From NCBI GenBank assembly GCA_030425385.1, contig JAUIAH010000008.1, forward strand, positions 142,153 to 206,152: 64,000 bases of DNA. The letters are read 5' to 3'. Below the pieces are notes generated by a model. It was not told the origin of the DNA and ran no database searches. It worked only from the letters and a program-made list of their open reading frames with translations. The stretch comes from Verrucomicrobiia bacterium. GTDB lineage: Bacteria > Verrucomicrobiota > Verrucomicrobiia > Verrucomicrobiales > DEV007. Position numbers and translations under genes: made by a program. Shown here in pieces: positions 1 to 8,168 of the stretch. Position 1 is the first letter of the stretch. The number at the start of each line of letters is the position of its first letter.

Positions 1-866
1 AGCATCTTGGCTACAAGCGCTACGTCGATATTCCGATCAGTAAGACCAAGGTTCCTGCCGCCGCACTGCCTACAATTGGAACAGTACGATGCGCCTTGAA
101 TCACCCCATAGAATATGGCTCAACAACCCTCCTCGGAAGCAGCCCGCGCAATGGACAAATCGTGCTCACGTTTGCAACGAGCAACCGGATCGACAATCGT
201 CATCCAGAAGATCCTCTTTCTTCTTTGCCTGGTATCAGCGCCACAGCTGAATTCATCCAAGTCGACGCCGAGTGGTTTGCGACAACCATGGAGGCATTCG
301 GCAGCCGATCCTTAGATGGGCGATTGATACGCAACCAAGTCCAGGATCAACTGAGCGAAGGCAAAGCAACGATCATCGATATCGCCATGACTGCTGGGCA
401 GGCCACCAATGCCACTCACCAATCCGAAGGCGTCACTGAAATCATCTATCCCACAGAATACGACCCACCACAGCCTTCCCCAGTTCTGGACAAACGCCCC
501 TCTACCGAAACGACTGAGCACTTCTGGCCAGCAGGCGCTTACCCAACACCCACGGCCTTCAATACCCGAAACACCGGAACCACTCTCAAAACCACGATCG
601 ATGATCTTGGTGAAACCAAAGGCTATCTCATGGACATCGTTGCGGAAAGCGTCCGTCACCAGGGGGAAACCGCTTCCAATGCCTACGTCACCCCTCACGG
701 GGAAGAGCCGCAGTGTCCCATGCCACTCTTCACCACGCATCGGGTGACGTCGAGCCTCTACGTGCAACCCGGCGAGGTTCTTCTGTTAGGAGCCATGACT
801 CCCCGCACGAAGACTGGGGCAGATCGCGAGCATCGCTTGTTAATCTTTCTTCGGCTGGCCAAGTAG
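1..866 (+). CDS. 3' part of an unrecognised protein gene
   Basis: The reading frame is already open at base 3 and runs to TAG at 864-866, so the start lies outside the window and about 287 codons are visible. A TTG at 96 and other internal codons are unlikely to be the true start, because the frame upstream of them is open and protein-like. The last 35 residues (PGEVLLLGAMTPR, then RLLIFLRL) alternate hydrophobic and polar positions like beta strands, but I do not recognise a family. It lies 24 bp before the histidine kinase gene on the same strand, so it may share its transcript. Function unknown. Confidence 0.7.
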   Translation, partial: HLGYKRYVDIPISKTKVPAAALPTIGTVRCALNHPIEYGSTTLLGSSPRNGQIVLTFATSNRIDNRHPEDPLSSLPGISATAEFIQVDAEWFATTMEAFGSRSLDGRLIRNQVQDQLSEGKATIIDIAMTAGQATNATHQSEGVTEIIYPTEYDPPQPSPVLDKRPSTETTEHFWPAGAYPTPTAFNTRNTGTTLKTTIDDLGETKGYLMDIVAESVRHQGETASNAYVTPHGEEPQCPMPLFTTHRVTSSLYVQPGEVLLLGAMTPRTKTGADREHRLLIFLRLAK

Positions 867-890
867 CCAGCATCCTCCTAAAGTTGCCCG

Positions 891-2423
891 ATGAAATGGG
901 AAGCGCCTGAGGCCTGTTTGGCCCTGTTTGTGGCTGCCGCCGGTCTGTGCCTGGTCGGTGGGTGGCCACTGGCACGGGAACGCGTGGAAACGCGCATGGA
1001 ACGCTCGCGCGAAGCTCATCACACATTTCTCAAACGGCTCGATGACGAGTGTGACCGATTGGAGCAACTCTATCAATCCCACCTCAAGCGATTGGCGACT
1101 TTCGAGCGCCTCCACGACACCATTGCCCTCCGTCAGGAAGCCGAGACCATCATTGGCGTCGTCCAGATCTCCTCCCTCTCCCCCACCCAGCCATCGCGCA
1201 CACCCTATCATTTGCCTGTGCATGAGGCGCCCCTGCCAACACCCACCTTCTCCGAGGACGACTCGCCCTTCCAAGATGAGCATGTTCGTCTCGATCCTAA
1301 GACCTTTGTGGGAACGGAAGGCTGGATCGATGACCCTGGCAAACCTCTCTTCTATTGGCATCAACGCAAGGATCGCTCCGTGGCTTTGTTGCTGATCGAT
1401 CGACCCGCCGTGGCTGCTGCCATGACAGAAGGCTTGAAATCATGGCTTCCAGAGGCCTTCGCTCCGCTGGCCGTGCAAGAAGGTGAAGACGCCTTGCTCT
1501 CACCTGCCGGTGCCCTCATCGCCGGCGCGCCACTCACCGAGCGCCCACACGCCATCATGCCCTTGCCCACACGCTTTGGCACCTGGCAGCTTACACTTCG
1601 CGATCCCATTCGCTCACAGATTCACTATCGTTGGCCCTTCCTCATCACCAGCGGCCTCCTCGCCGCACTCTTCCTCGGGCTTGGTTTCCTCGTCTACGGT
1701 TATCAACGCCGCGCTGCCAAGCTCGCCCAGACCCGCGTGTCGTTTGCCAATCAAGTCTCGCACGAACTGCGCTCACCGCTGACCAACATTGTACTCAACG
1801 CCGATCTCATTGAGGATCAACTGCCCGATGATGGTTCCGCTCGCCGCCGACTCACACTCATTCAGGAAGAAGCTCACCGCTTAGGCCGTCTCATCAGCAA
1901 TGTCCTCACGTTTTCCCGAAGAGAATCGGGACGCCATCAACTCCAGCTCGCCCCCGCCACCATGGATTCCCTGGTCGATGATGTCCTCTCTCAGTTCGCC
2001 GTTTCCCTTGAACGCCTCCACATCGAAGTCGACTTCCATCGAGGAGCCGCGACGCCCGCCTTGCTCGATCACGACGCCGTCTTTCAGATCGTGGCCAACC
2101 TCGTTTCCAACGTGGAGAAATACGCTGCCCAAGGCGCTTGGCTCTCCATTCGGACCTCTATCCGAGACGCTCGCCTCCATCTAGAAGTCGCCGACCGTGG
2201 CCCTGGCATTGCGCGAAACGATATCGCACGCGCATTTGAGTCCTTTGTCAGACTCAATGAACGCGTGGACGAAGGCACCAGCGGCACGGGACTGGGATTG
2301 GCCATCGCCCGAGGCCTCGCCGAGGACATGGGGGGCACCCTGAATCTCGTCCCGTCTGAACAAGGCGCCCGATTCGAGCTCACCCTCCCCTTAGTCACGG
2401 CAGCGTCTCCCCACCTTTCATGA
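891..2423 (+). CDS. membrane sensor histidine kinase
   Basis: The 510-aa protein has an N-terminal membrane segment (about residues 6-26), an extracytoplasmic sensor region of about 220 residues with no recognised fold, and a second membrane segment (about 247-270). A HisKA domain follows with phosphoacceptor His291 in SHELRSPLTN. The HATPase domain shows an N box (NLVSNVEKYA), G1 (DRGPGIA) and G2 (GTGLGLAIA). All catalytic motifs look intact. It should autophosphorylate and pass phosphate to the response regulator, whose start codon overlaps its stop by 4 nt, which indicates translational coupling. The signal is unknown. Confidence 0.93.
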   Translation: MKWEAPEACLALFVAAAGLCLVGGWPLARERVETRMERSREAHHTFLKRLDDECDRLEQLYQSHLKRLATFERLHDTIALRQEAETIIGVVQISSLSPTQPSRTPYHLPVHEAPLPTPTFSEDDSPFQDEHVRLDPKTFVGTEGWIDDPGKPLFYWHQRKDRSVALLLIDRPAVAAAMTEGLKSWLPEAFAPLAVQEGEDALLSPAGALIAGAPLTERPHAIMPLPTRFGTWQLTLRDPIRSQIHYRWPFLITSGLLAALFLGLGFLVYGYQRRAAKLAQTRVSFANQVSHELRSPLTNIVLNADLIEDQLPDDGSARRRLTLIQEEAHRLGRLISNVLTFSRRESGRHQLQLAPATMDSLVDDVLSQFAVSLERLHIEVDFHRGAATPALLDHDAVFQIVANLVSNVEKYAAQGAWLSIRTSIRDARLHLEVADRGPGIARNDIARAFESFVRLNERVDEGTSGTGLGLAIARGLAEDMGGTLNLVPSEQGARFELTLPLVTAASPHLS

Positions 2424-3115
2424 TGAAAGTGCTCATCGCGGACGACGATCCCATCACGCTGGAGGCGGTGGAAACCTGTCTCGTCTCAGAGGGCTTCACG
2501 CCCCTCCCCGCCCGAAATGGGGAGGAGGCCCTCCAACTCTATCAACAGCACCACCCCGCACTCATCTGCCTCGACATCATGATGCCCGTGCTCGATGGCT
2601 TCGAAGTCTGCAAGCGCATCCGCAAACAGGATGCGCACACACCAGTCCTCTTTCTCTCCGCCAAGAATGAAGAGATCGATGTCGTTGTCGGGTTGGAACT
2701 CGGCGCGGATGACTTTGTCCGCAAACCCTTTGGCAAACGCGAACTCCTCGCCCGCGTGCGTGCTGCACTCCGTCGTCCTGCCACCGCATCGTCCACTTCA
2801 TCTCAACCCGATCGCATTCCCTTTGGTCCCTGGCACTTCTTCCCAAAGCAACTCCGCGCCACGCACGAAGACGGCAGAGAAATCGAGCTCTCCCCGCGTG
2901 AAGTAACGTTGTTAGCCTGCCTACACGAACGCGCCGGAGAAGCCGTCCATCGCGACACCCTATTAGAGCAATGTTGGGGCCTCGACTACTATCCCGAATC
3001 GCGCACACTCGACCAACACATCGCCAAACTCCGCAAGAAGATCGAACGCGACCCCGCTGACCCACAGCTCATCGAAACCATCCGCGGCGTCGGCTATCGA
3101 CACCGAAACCACTAA
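2420..3115 (+). CDS. OmpR/PhoB-family response regulator
   Basis: The 231-aa protein has a receiver domain (residues 1-120) with the acidic DDD cluster near residues 9-11, phosphoacceptor Asp52 in CLDIMMP and the conserved lysine in RKPFG. A winged-helix DNA-binding domain follows (about 130-231), with the typical ending GVGYRHRNH. It is the cognate partner of the kinase just upstream (4-nt ATGA overlap; a second ATG directly follows the first). Its target promoters are not evident here. The palindromic repeat region starts about 40 bp after its stop. Confidence 0.94.
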   Translation: MMKVLIADDDPITLEAVETCLVSEGFTPLPARNGEEALQLYQQHHPALICLDIMMPVLDGFEVCKRIRKQDAHTPVLFLSAKNEEIDVVVGLELGADDFVRKPFGKRELLARVRAALRRPATASSTSSQPDRIPFGPWHFFPKQLRATHEDGREIELSPREVTLLACLHERAGEAVHRDTLLEQCWGLDYYPESRTLDQHIAKLRKKIERDPADPQLIETIRGVGYRHRNH

Positions 3116-3157
3116 CATTAATTTATTGCATACAACCAATAAAGTTGGCATTGAATG

Positions 3158-3252
3158 ACCACTGATTTCACAGAACCCACAGATAACAGATCCCGCTGCC
3201 TCACTCTTTATTTGTGGTCATCCGTGCCATCTGTGGTCCAGATCCTGGTCCC
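3158..3252. repeat. 95-bp palindromic repeat, copy 1
   Basis: This copy is about 94% identical to 3775-3869 in direct orientation, with about five substitutions and a 1-nt indel. It is itself an imperfect inverted repeat: bases 3157-3184 pair with 3211-3238, both arms reading GACCAC-x-GAT-xx-CAC-x-GA when each is read inward. It lies between the response regulator and the GxxExxY gene. It has no coding potential. Confidence 0.85.
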
Positions 3253-3295
3253 TTACTGCTCCGACAAGAGCTGATCACAATCCAGCCGAGAGCCA

Positions 3296-3676
3296 TCAGT
3301 TCGAGACACGTTTGATTCCGAGTTTCGCAAATTTGAAGTTAAGGAGTAGAGCGGTCTTAAGACCAGTGATATTGAGATAGCCTAGCATCTGAGCGATGTG
3401 GCTCTCGCTGAAGTCGCTCACCACTTTAGCATCGACGATGAGCCACCCTTCGACGATGAGATCGGGAACGAGTGTGCCGATGAGTTGCCCTTCATAGTGA
3501 ACGTTATGCTGTTTCTGTTGCTCGCAGCGGATGTGCCGCTTGGTCAGCTCAATCACCAATGCCCGTTCGTATAGCTTCTCATCCAGCCCAGGACGAAGGG
3601 TGTTGAGCACACTCATCGCCGCGCCGATGACGGTTTGAGTCAGACCAGTGTTAGCAGCACCAATGATAGGAGTCAT
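3296..3676 (-). CDS. GxxExxY family protein
   Basis: The signature GLDEKLY (G-x-x-E-x-x-Y) is followed by a basic helix and by LVPDLIVEGWLIVDAK, the PD...(D/E)xK-like strand pair that links this family to PDDEXK nuclease folds. The usual E-x-K reads D-A-K here. The end LLLNFKFAKLGIKRVSN is typical. Biochemical function is unknown for the family. ATG at 3676 gives 126 aa, the normal length; a GTG at 3742 would add 22 residues unlike the family. The gene is bracketed by two near-identical palindromic repeats, which suggests it moved in, or is maintained, as a repeat-bounded cassette. Confidence 0.85.
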   Translation of the reverse strand: MTPIIGAANTGLTQTVIGAAMSVLNTLRPGLDEKLYERALVIELTKRHIRCEQQKQHNVHYEGQLIGTLVPDLIVEGWLIVDAKVVSDFSESHIAQMLGYLNITGLKTALLLNFKFAKLGIKRVSN

Positions 3677-3774
3677 GACGGGAAAGATCTCACACAAAGA
3701 TAATGATAGATCAAGCTTCAGATTCACAGAAATTGCTACCACCGCCCTATTGTGGTCATCGATGCGCCGAGTGA

Positions 3775-3869
3775 ACCACTGATTTCACAGAATACACAGA
3801 TAACAGATCCCGCACCTCACTCTTTATCTGTGGTCATCCGTGCTATCTGTGGTCCAGATCCTGGTCTCC
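3775..3869. repeat. 95-bp palindromic repeat, copy 2
   Basis: This is the second copy of the repeat at 3158-3252, in the same orientation, about 617 bp further on. An extra partial right-arm word (TGTGGTCATC at 3751-3760) sits just before it, so the element may have been duplicated more than once. Together the copies frame the GxxExxY gene. Confidence 0.85.
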
Positions 3870-3944
3870 TTTCTGTCTGTTACCGTACGCTCAATCACAG
3901 GCAAACGGTCGCGCACGACGCACTGCTCTGTTAGAGTTTCTACA

Positions 3945-5483
3945 TCATCCATAAAGACCTTCTAAGCGCCACTGTTCACGAAACCTCACCAAGCAACAAA
4001 GCGGTCCATTCTCGAGTTCCACATCCCATTCTTCGCGTTGCCAACGCGCGGTGTCCCACCAGTCTCCAGAGCTTCTCCAGGGGCCGTGCGCGGACTGGAT
4101 GATGCCTGGGTGCGGTCCATCATGAATCTGCTTGGGTTGCGACGCTCCCATCCCGCGTAGGCGTGTCGTACTCACACGGATGGCAATGGGCGGGCGACAG
4201 CGTTGGAGTGGAAGTCCCAAGGGAATGGGCCCCTCTTCGGAAGCTTGTGAGAATCGGTCCGTGACGGCTTGCTCCACCGAGCGATCAAACGGCTCCAGGA
4301 CAAAGGCATCTGGCCGATGCGTGTCCAGCGCGCGCGGGCGCCCCACTCGTTCCGAGCCTAACAAGGCCTCCAGTTCTCCTAACGTGTGCGCAAAGCGATT
4401 GGGATCATTCAATCCCGCATGAAAGAAATCGCGCTGCCGTTTCTTCGATTTGCCGGGCGTCATCCCGAGCACGAGACCAATCACAGGCGACGACGACGCG
4501 AGCGTCTCCAAACGCCGTCTCACGATGCGAAAGAGCATCTCCACATCGGCGGTGGGATCTGGCACACGAAAGGTCTCACACGATTCTTCCCCCCCGGCCA
4601 GCCGAAGGGTCACACGCACCTGCGCGGCGACGAGGTAATGGTTCGCCAAGCGCGTCGCGAGCGTTTCGATCCCACGACGGAGAAGAAAGAGCAAGGGTTC
4701 CAAGTTCTCCAACTCGTGATCGAGATCACAACGGTGCTCGTAGGATACGGGAGGACGCACAAGGCGTAGCAAGCGTCGCCGTTTCCCTCCCACCAGATCC
4801 CAGAGACGCACCGCATCCTCTCCCAAGCGTTCACCGACAGCATCACGCGGCAGCGCGAGGAACTGACCCACCGTGGACACACCCCACAGATGGAGCACTT
4901 CTCGCAAAGACGACGATGGTTCTAGCAGAGACACGGATTCCTCCGCCAGCGCGGCGGCAGCATCCTCCCCTAGCACCTTCACTACCGCCCCCCCTTCGAT
5001 CAAGGCGAGCGCCGCGACCCGCGCCTGATCTGGCGTGCGCCCGATGCCCAAGACCACTTCTAGCCGCAGGGCTCTTCCCAGAGCACGGCAAAGCCCTTCT
5101 CCAAAGCCTTTCCAATCGGCACGCCATGCTCCACAGCCATACAGATCCATGGTCACCAAGCCCGGTTCAGTCGCTTCCACGTCCGCACAATGCTCTAACA
5201 CATGATCGATCACCGTACGATAGAGCGCCACTTCTTCTACCCGATCCCGGGTCAGCACGCGTAGACCAGTTCCCCGTGCCTGCGCCTGTGTCGCTGTCAT
5301 GCCTAACTGCACGCCAGCCTCCCTCGCCTGCGCATTCATCGCCACCACGGGCGCTTTGCCCGAGCGGCCACGCACCCGCTTCACCGGCACGGCATCATCC
5401 ACCACCACCGTCGGCATCGCTTGTGACTGGCCTCGCAGCAAGCTTTGCAAAGGGAACTGCGGGATGAGGAGAACGGCATACAT
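3945..5483 (-). CDS. imuB: ImuB-type Y-family DNA polymerase homologue
   Basis: The 512-aa protein begins with a UmuC/DinB-like fold (YAVLLIPQFPLQ; palm strand VTMDLYGC) and ends with the ImuB-specific C-terminal signature GPWRSSGDWW ... REEWDVEL ... WRLEGLYG. ImuB proteins usually lack the polymerase catalytic acidic residues and act as a hub that joins the beta clamp, ImuA and DnaE2 in SOS mutagenesis. Neither imuA nor dnaE2 is adjacent here, so this is an orphan copy or the cassette is dispersed. A perfect TGTTC-N4-GAACA operator lies about 50-65 bp upstream, so LexA control is expected. Confidence 0.88.
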   Translation of the reverse strand: MYAVLLIPQFPLQSLLRGQSQAMPTVVVDDAVPVKRVRGRSGKAPVVAMNAQAREAGVQLGMTATQAQARGTGLRVLTRDRVEEVALYRTVIDHVLEHCADVEATEPGLVTMDLYGCGAWRADWKGFGEGLCRALGRALRLEVVLGIGRTPDQARVAALALIEGGAVVKVLGEDAAAALAEESVSLLEPSSSLREVLHLWGVSTVGQFLALPRDAVGERLGEDAVRLWDLVGGKRRRLLRLVRPPVSYEHRCDLDHELENLEPLLFLLRRGIETLATRLANHYLVAAQVRVTLRLAGGEESCETFRVPDPTADVEMLFRIVRRRLETLASSSPVIGLVLGMTPGKSKKRQRDFFHAGLNDPNRFAHTLGELEALLGSERVGRPRALDTHRPDAFVLEPFDRSVEQAVTDRFSQASEEGPIPLGLPLQRCRPPIAIRVSTTRLRGMGASQPKQIHDGPHPGIIQSAHGPWRSSGDWWDTARWQREEWDVELENGPLCCLVRFREQWRLEGLYG

Positions 5484-5533
5484 GGAGAGCCCCCACCCTC
5501 TCCCAGACAGCGATGACGATCAAGCAGAAATGC

Positions 5534-5547
5534 TGTTCATTTGAACA
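5534..5547. promoter_or_regulatory. probable LexA (SOS) operator of imuB
   Basis: The 14-mer TGTTCATTTGAACA is a perfect TGTTC-N4-GAACA palindrome. It sits in the 71-bp gap between the upstream gene's stop and the imuB start. From memory, this is the LexA-binding motif described for Verrucomicrobia. Its position in front of an SOS mutagenesis gene makes chance unlikely. Confidence 0.82.
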
Positions 5548-5554
5548 ACTACCA

Positions 5555-6820
5555 TCAATCGCGCCAATACGTCGATGCCTCACTGACCGCGTAACGCACG
5601 TCCAGGTGCGGCGTTTCCACGGGCACAGATCCACGGTGCATCGAGTCCACTGCAGCGATCACCATGCCAGAGGTGAGCAAGGTTCTTTCCACTGGGTAAG
5701 GCACCTTCCCGCCGATGACCGCGTCTTCGATATGACGACACAAGGGATGAAAGAAGTCCGCCGTGGAGGAGCCATGCGTAGGCATGGGCAGGTACATCTG
5801 AGTGGAAATGATCTCATCGGTATCCGCACGTAACCCGGCGTAATTGAAATCCTGAATGCCCACCAGAAACATGCTCGTTCGGAAGCCATCGCGGTGATCA
5901 ATGAAGTAGCCAATGGCCTCTGGAAACTGGTCACGCGCCCAGTCGACGGTGATGGGCGCGGTGTAGTAGCCGCCCTCCACTGGCAAATTATGGCTTCTCG
6001 TGAGAGCGGCCACAAAGAGGCGACGGGTATCTGCACACGCATCCGTCATGAGCTTCTCCCACATGGGAGCGCCCTTTAGGGCCAGCACCCGCGACACGCC
6101 CACTTCGCCCCCAGCGCGGCGCTCCGACATGCATTGCGCCGTTTCCAAGGCATGGATGTCGTAGCTGTCCACTCCGCCATAGGCCACGCACACACTTTCC
6201 TTCAACGGCACTCCGTGCGGCATCTCGAGATCCGGCAGGCGTCGCGTCACCGGAAGCGAGGACCCAGCAAAGAAAGGAAAGTCTAACCGTTTGGCATCGG
6301 CCACCATCTCGGCACAGCGTTCCCAGGTCGTGGCCAAGTGCTTGTCATTGAAGACCGGCACACCCCGCCCACTGGCCTCAAAGACCTTCACACATTCCTT
6401 AAACCATTCGTACCGTGGATAGAGTTTCTGACCCCTCGCATTCCTGGGATAATCACCGTGCTCGGCAATGATCACGACCCCATCCACTGCGAGTTTCCCC
6501 GTGCCCAACGTCAGCGCATCGGCAATGGTGGGAAAGGCCTTCAGGCCATATTTCGCCAGGCGCTGTTTCCCCAAGTCGTCATCCGGGAACTGATCGATGT
6601 AGACCGAGGCTATCTCCACCCGTGGATCCTGCCACTTTCCTCCCCACGCATACCCCATCGCCAAGCGATCGAGGAAATGCTGCGCATGCGAATGCTGGCG
6701 CACCTCCGTTCCCAGGAAGGCGATCCGCTTCTTCCCAGTGGATTCTGCGGCTCCAAGCGGGAGCACCATCGCCGTCAACCCAAGCTGACTAAGAAATTGG
6801 CGTCTGTTAGATCGATTCAT
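5555..6820 (-). CDS. Tat-exported Gfo/Idh/MocA-like protein of unknown substrate
   Basis: The reading frame extends upstream to 6943, but the plausible start is one of two adjacent ATGs at 6823/6820. From there a twin-arginine-type leader (NRRQFLSQLG then a hydrophobic stretch and GAAES) opens a 421-aa protein. The next segment KRIAFLGTEV looks like the first strand of a Rossmann fold. The remainder does not show the usual E-K-P motif, so an oxidoreductase role is only suggested. Such proteins are common in Verrucomicrobia and Planctomycetes next to sugar-degradation genes. It lies 20 nt downstream of the Nramp-like transporter gene and is probably co-transcribed with it. Confidence 0.6.
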   Translation of the reverse strand: MNRSNRRQFLSQLGLTAMVLPLGAAESTGKKRIAFLGTEVRQHSHAQHFLDRLAMGYAWGGKWQDPRVEIASVYIDQFPDDDLGKQRLAKYGLKAFPTIADALTLGTGKLAVDGVVIIAEHGDYPRNARGQKLYPRYEWFKECVKVFEASGRGVPVFNDKHLATTWERCAEMVADAKRLDFPFFAGSSLPVTRRLPDLEMPHGVPLKESVCVAYGGVDSYDIHALETAQCMSERRAGGEVGVSRVLALKGAPMWEKLMTDACADTRRLFVAALTRSHNLPVEGGYYTAPITVDWARDQFPEAIGYFIDHRDGFRTSMFLVGIQDFNYAGLRADTDEIISTQMYLPMPTHGSSTADFFHPLCRHIEDAVIGGKVPYPVERTLLTSGMVIAAVDSMHRGSVPVETPHLDVRYAVSEASTYWRD

Positions 6821-6840
6821 CATAGTTAACACGTTTGTAT

Positions 6841-8118
6841 TCAGGAGCCAATCCACAACTGCCAGAGTTTCCACCCGGCAAGCGAGGAAACCCCAAGGAC
6901 AACCAATCCTCCCAAAGCATTGGAGACCAATCCATTCCGCCATTCACCTAACATCTTCTTTGAATTCATCACGACCAACAACGTCGCCGCCACGAATGGT
7001 AGCAAGACCCCATTCGCGGTCTGCGCGAACAAGATCAGAGCCTGCGGACTCCTCCCGGCCGTGAGGGCCACGACGACGCCAATGACCACCACCAGCATGG
7101 CAGTCGCCAGAAACTTCCGATCACGCCAGCCACCTTCCCACCCCAGGCACCCTTGCGTGGCATACGCCGCGGCCAAGGGAGCCGTGATGGCACTGGTGAG
7201 CCCTGCGGCAAAGAGCCCCACCGCAAACAGCCCCTGCGCCCCCGCCCCGATGACGGGTTCCAATTGCCGGGCACCTTGACCGAGACTCTCGAAGGCAACG
7301 GGCGTTCCGTAGAACGTCGCCACTGCCGTGAGCAGAACCGCAAGCGTGATCACCCCTCCTAACACGATGGCCACGAGGGCATCCCAACGAGCTTCCCGCA
7401 GCGCGGTCGCTGTTTCGACGTCCTCAGACCATTTCTCCTGCACACTGCGCGCGTGGAGAAAGAGATTGTAGGGAACGACGGTGGTCCCGATCAATCCGAG
7501 CACCATGCTCAAGCTCTGATCGGGAAGGGCTGGCCGGGTCACCGCCAGGCGCCATTGATCAAACGATAAGCAAGCGCCCCCGACAAAGACCGCGCTCATG
7601 ATCCCAACGAGCCCGATAAGCCCCGTTTGCACGCTGCGATAAGCACCTAAGGCTAACAGAAGCATCGCAACCACTCCGGACAGAAGGATCCACACCCTTG
7701 AAGACCCTCCTAACAGAGCTTCTAACCCTGCAGCAGCACCGGTCAGATTCCCAGCTTGATACGCCGTATTCCCGACGAGAATGGCTCCCAGCACCATCCC
7801 AATCATGAATACTCTGGGGATCGGTGTCGGAAAGAGGGTGACCAGCGTTTCCCCCAGGCCCCGGCGGGTGACAATGCCTAACCGAGCCGCCATCTCTTGC
7901 AAGATCACCGCAGCGACGACGGCAATTACCAAAGCCCAAATCAAAGCGGTGCCATGACTCGCCCCCGCCTTTGTCGCCGTCGTGATGGTGCCCGGTCCGA
8001 CAAAGGCCGCCGTCACGAGGATTCCCGGCCCAAATCGTTTCCAGAAAGCGCGTTTCACGAGAGAGGCATCCTGTACCACCCAACCATCTTGGCCAAGAAG
8101 CAACTTGGCGTTTCCCAT
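6841..8118 (-). CDS. Nramp-like metal ion transporter
   Basis: From ATG 8118 (MGNAK) the protein is 425 aa with about eleven membrane segments; the longer frame to 8265 overlaps the divergent gene and is not needed. Helix 1 reads FVGPGTITTATKAG and helix 6 reads TTVVPYNLFLHA. Canonical Nramp transporters have DPGN and MPHN at these two metal-binding kinks. Here the Asp and Asn of DPGN, the Met and the His are all replaced. It therefore belongs to the Nramp/APC superfamily, but its substrate may not be Mn2+ or Fe2+. It is divergent from the Gfo/Idh/MocA gene across a 50-bp promoter region. Confidence 0.85.
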   Translation of the reverse strand: MGNAKLLLGQDGWVVQDASLVKRAFWKRFGPGILVTAAFVGPGTITTATKAGASHGTALIWALVIAVVAAVILQEMAARLGIVTRRGLGETLVTLFPTPIPRVFMIGMVLGAILVGNTAYQAGNLTGAAAGLEALLGGSSRVWILLSGVVAMLLLALGAYRSVQTGLIGLVGIMSAVFVGGACLSFDQWRLAVTRPALPDQSLSMVLGLIGTTVVPYNLFLHARSVQEKWSEDVETATALREARWDALVAIVLGGVITLAVLLTAVATFYGTPVAFESLGQGARQLEPVIGAGAQGLFAVGLFAAGLTSAITAPLAAAYATQGCLGWEGGWRDRKFLATAMLVVVIGVVVALTAGRSPQALILFAQTANGVLLPFVAATLLVVMNSKKMLGEWRNGLVSNALGGLVVLGVSSLAGWKLWQLWIGS

Positions 8119-8168
8119 TGACGCCGTGGATGGAGATAGAGAGGATCGCCTAACGCCTCCGCTGCTCC

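Noticed and set aside
3116..3925. Repeat region as a CRISPR array
   Set aside because: Only two copies, 95 bp long, internally palindromic, with a gene between them and no regular spacers or cas genes.
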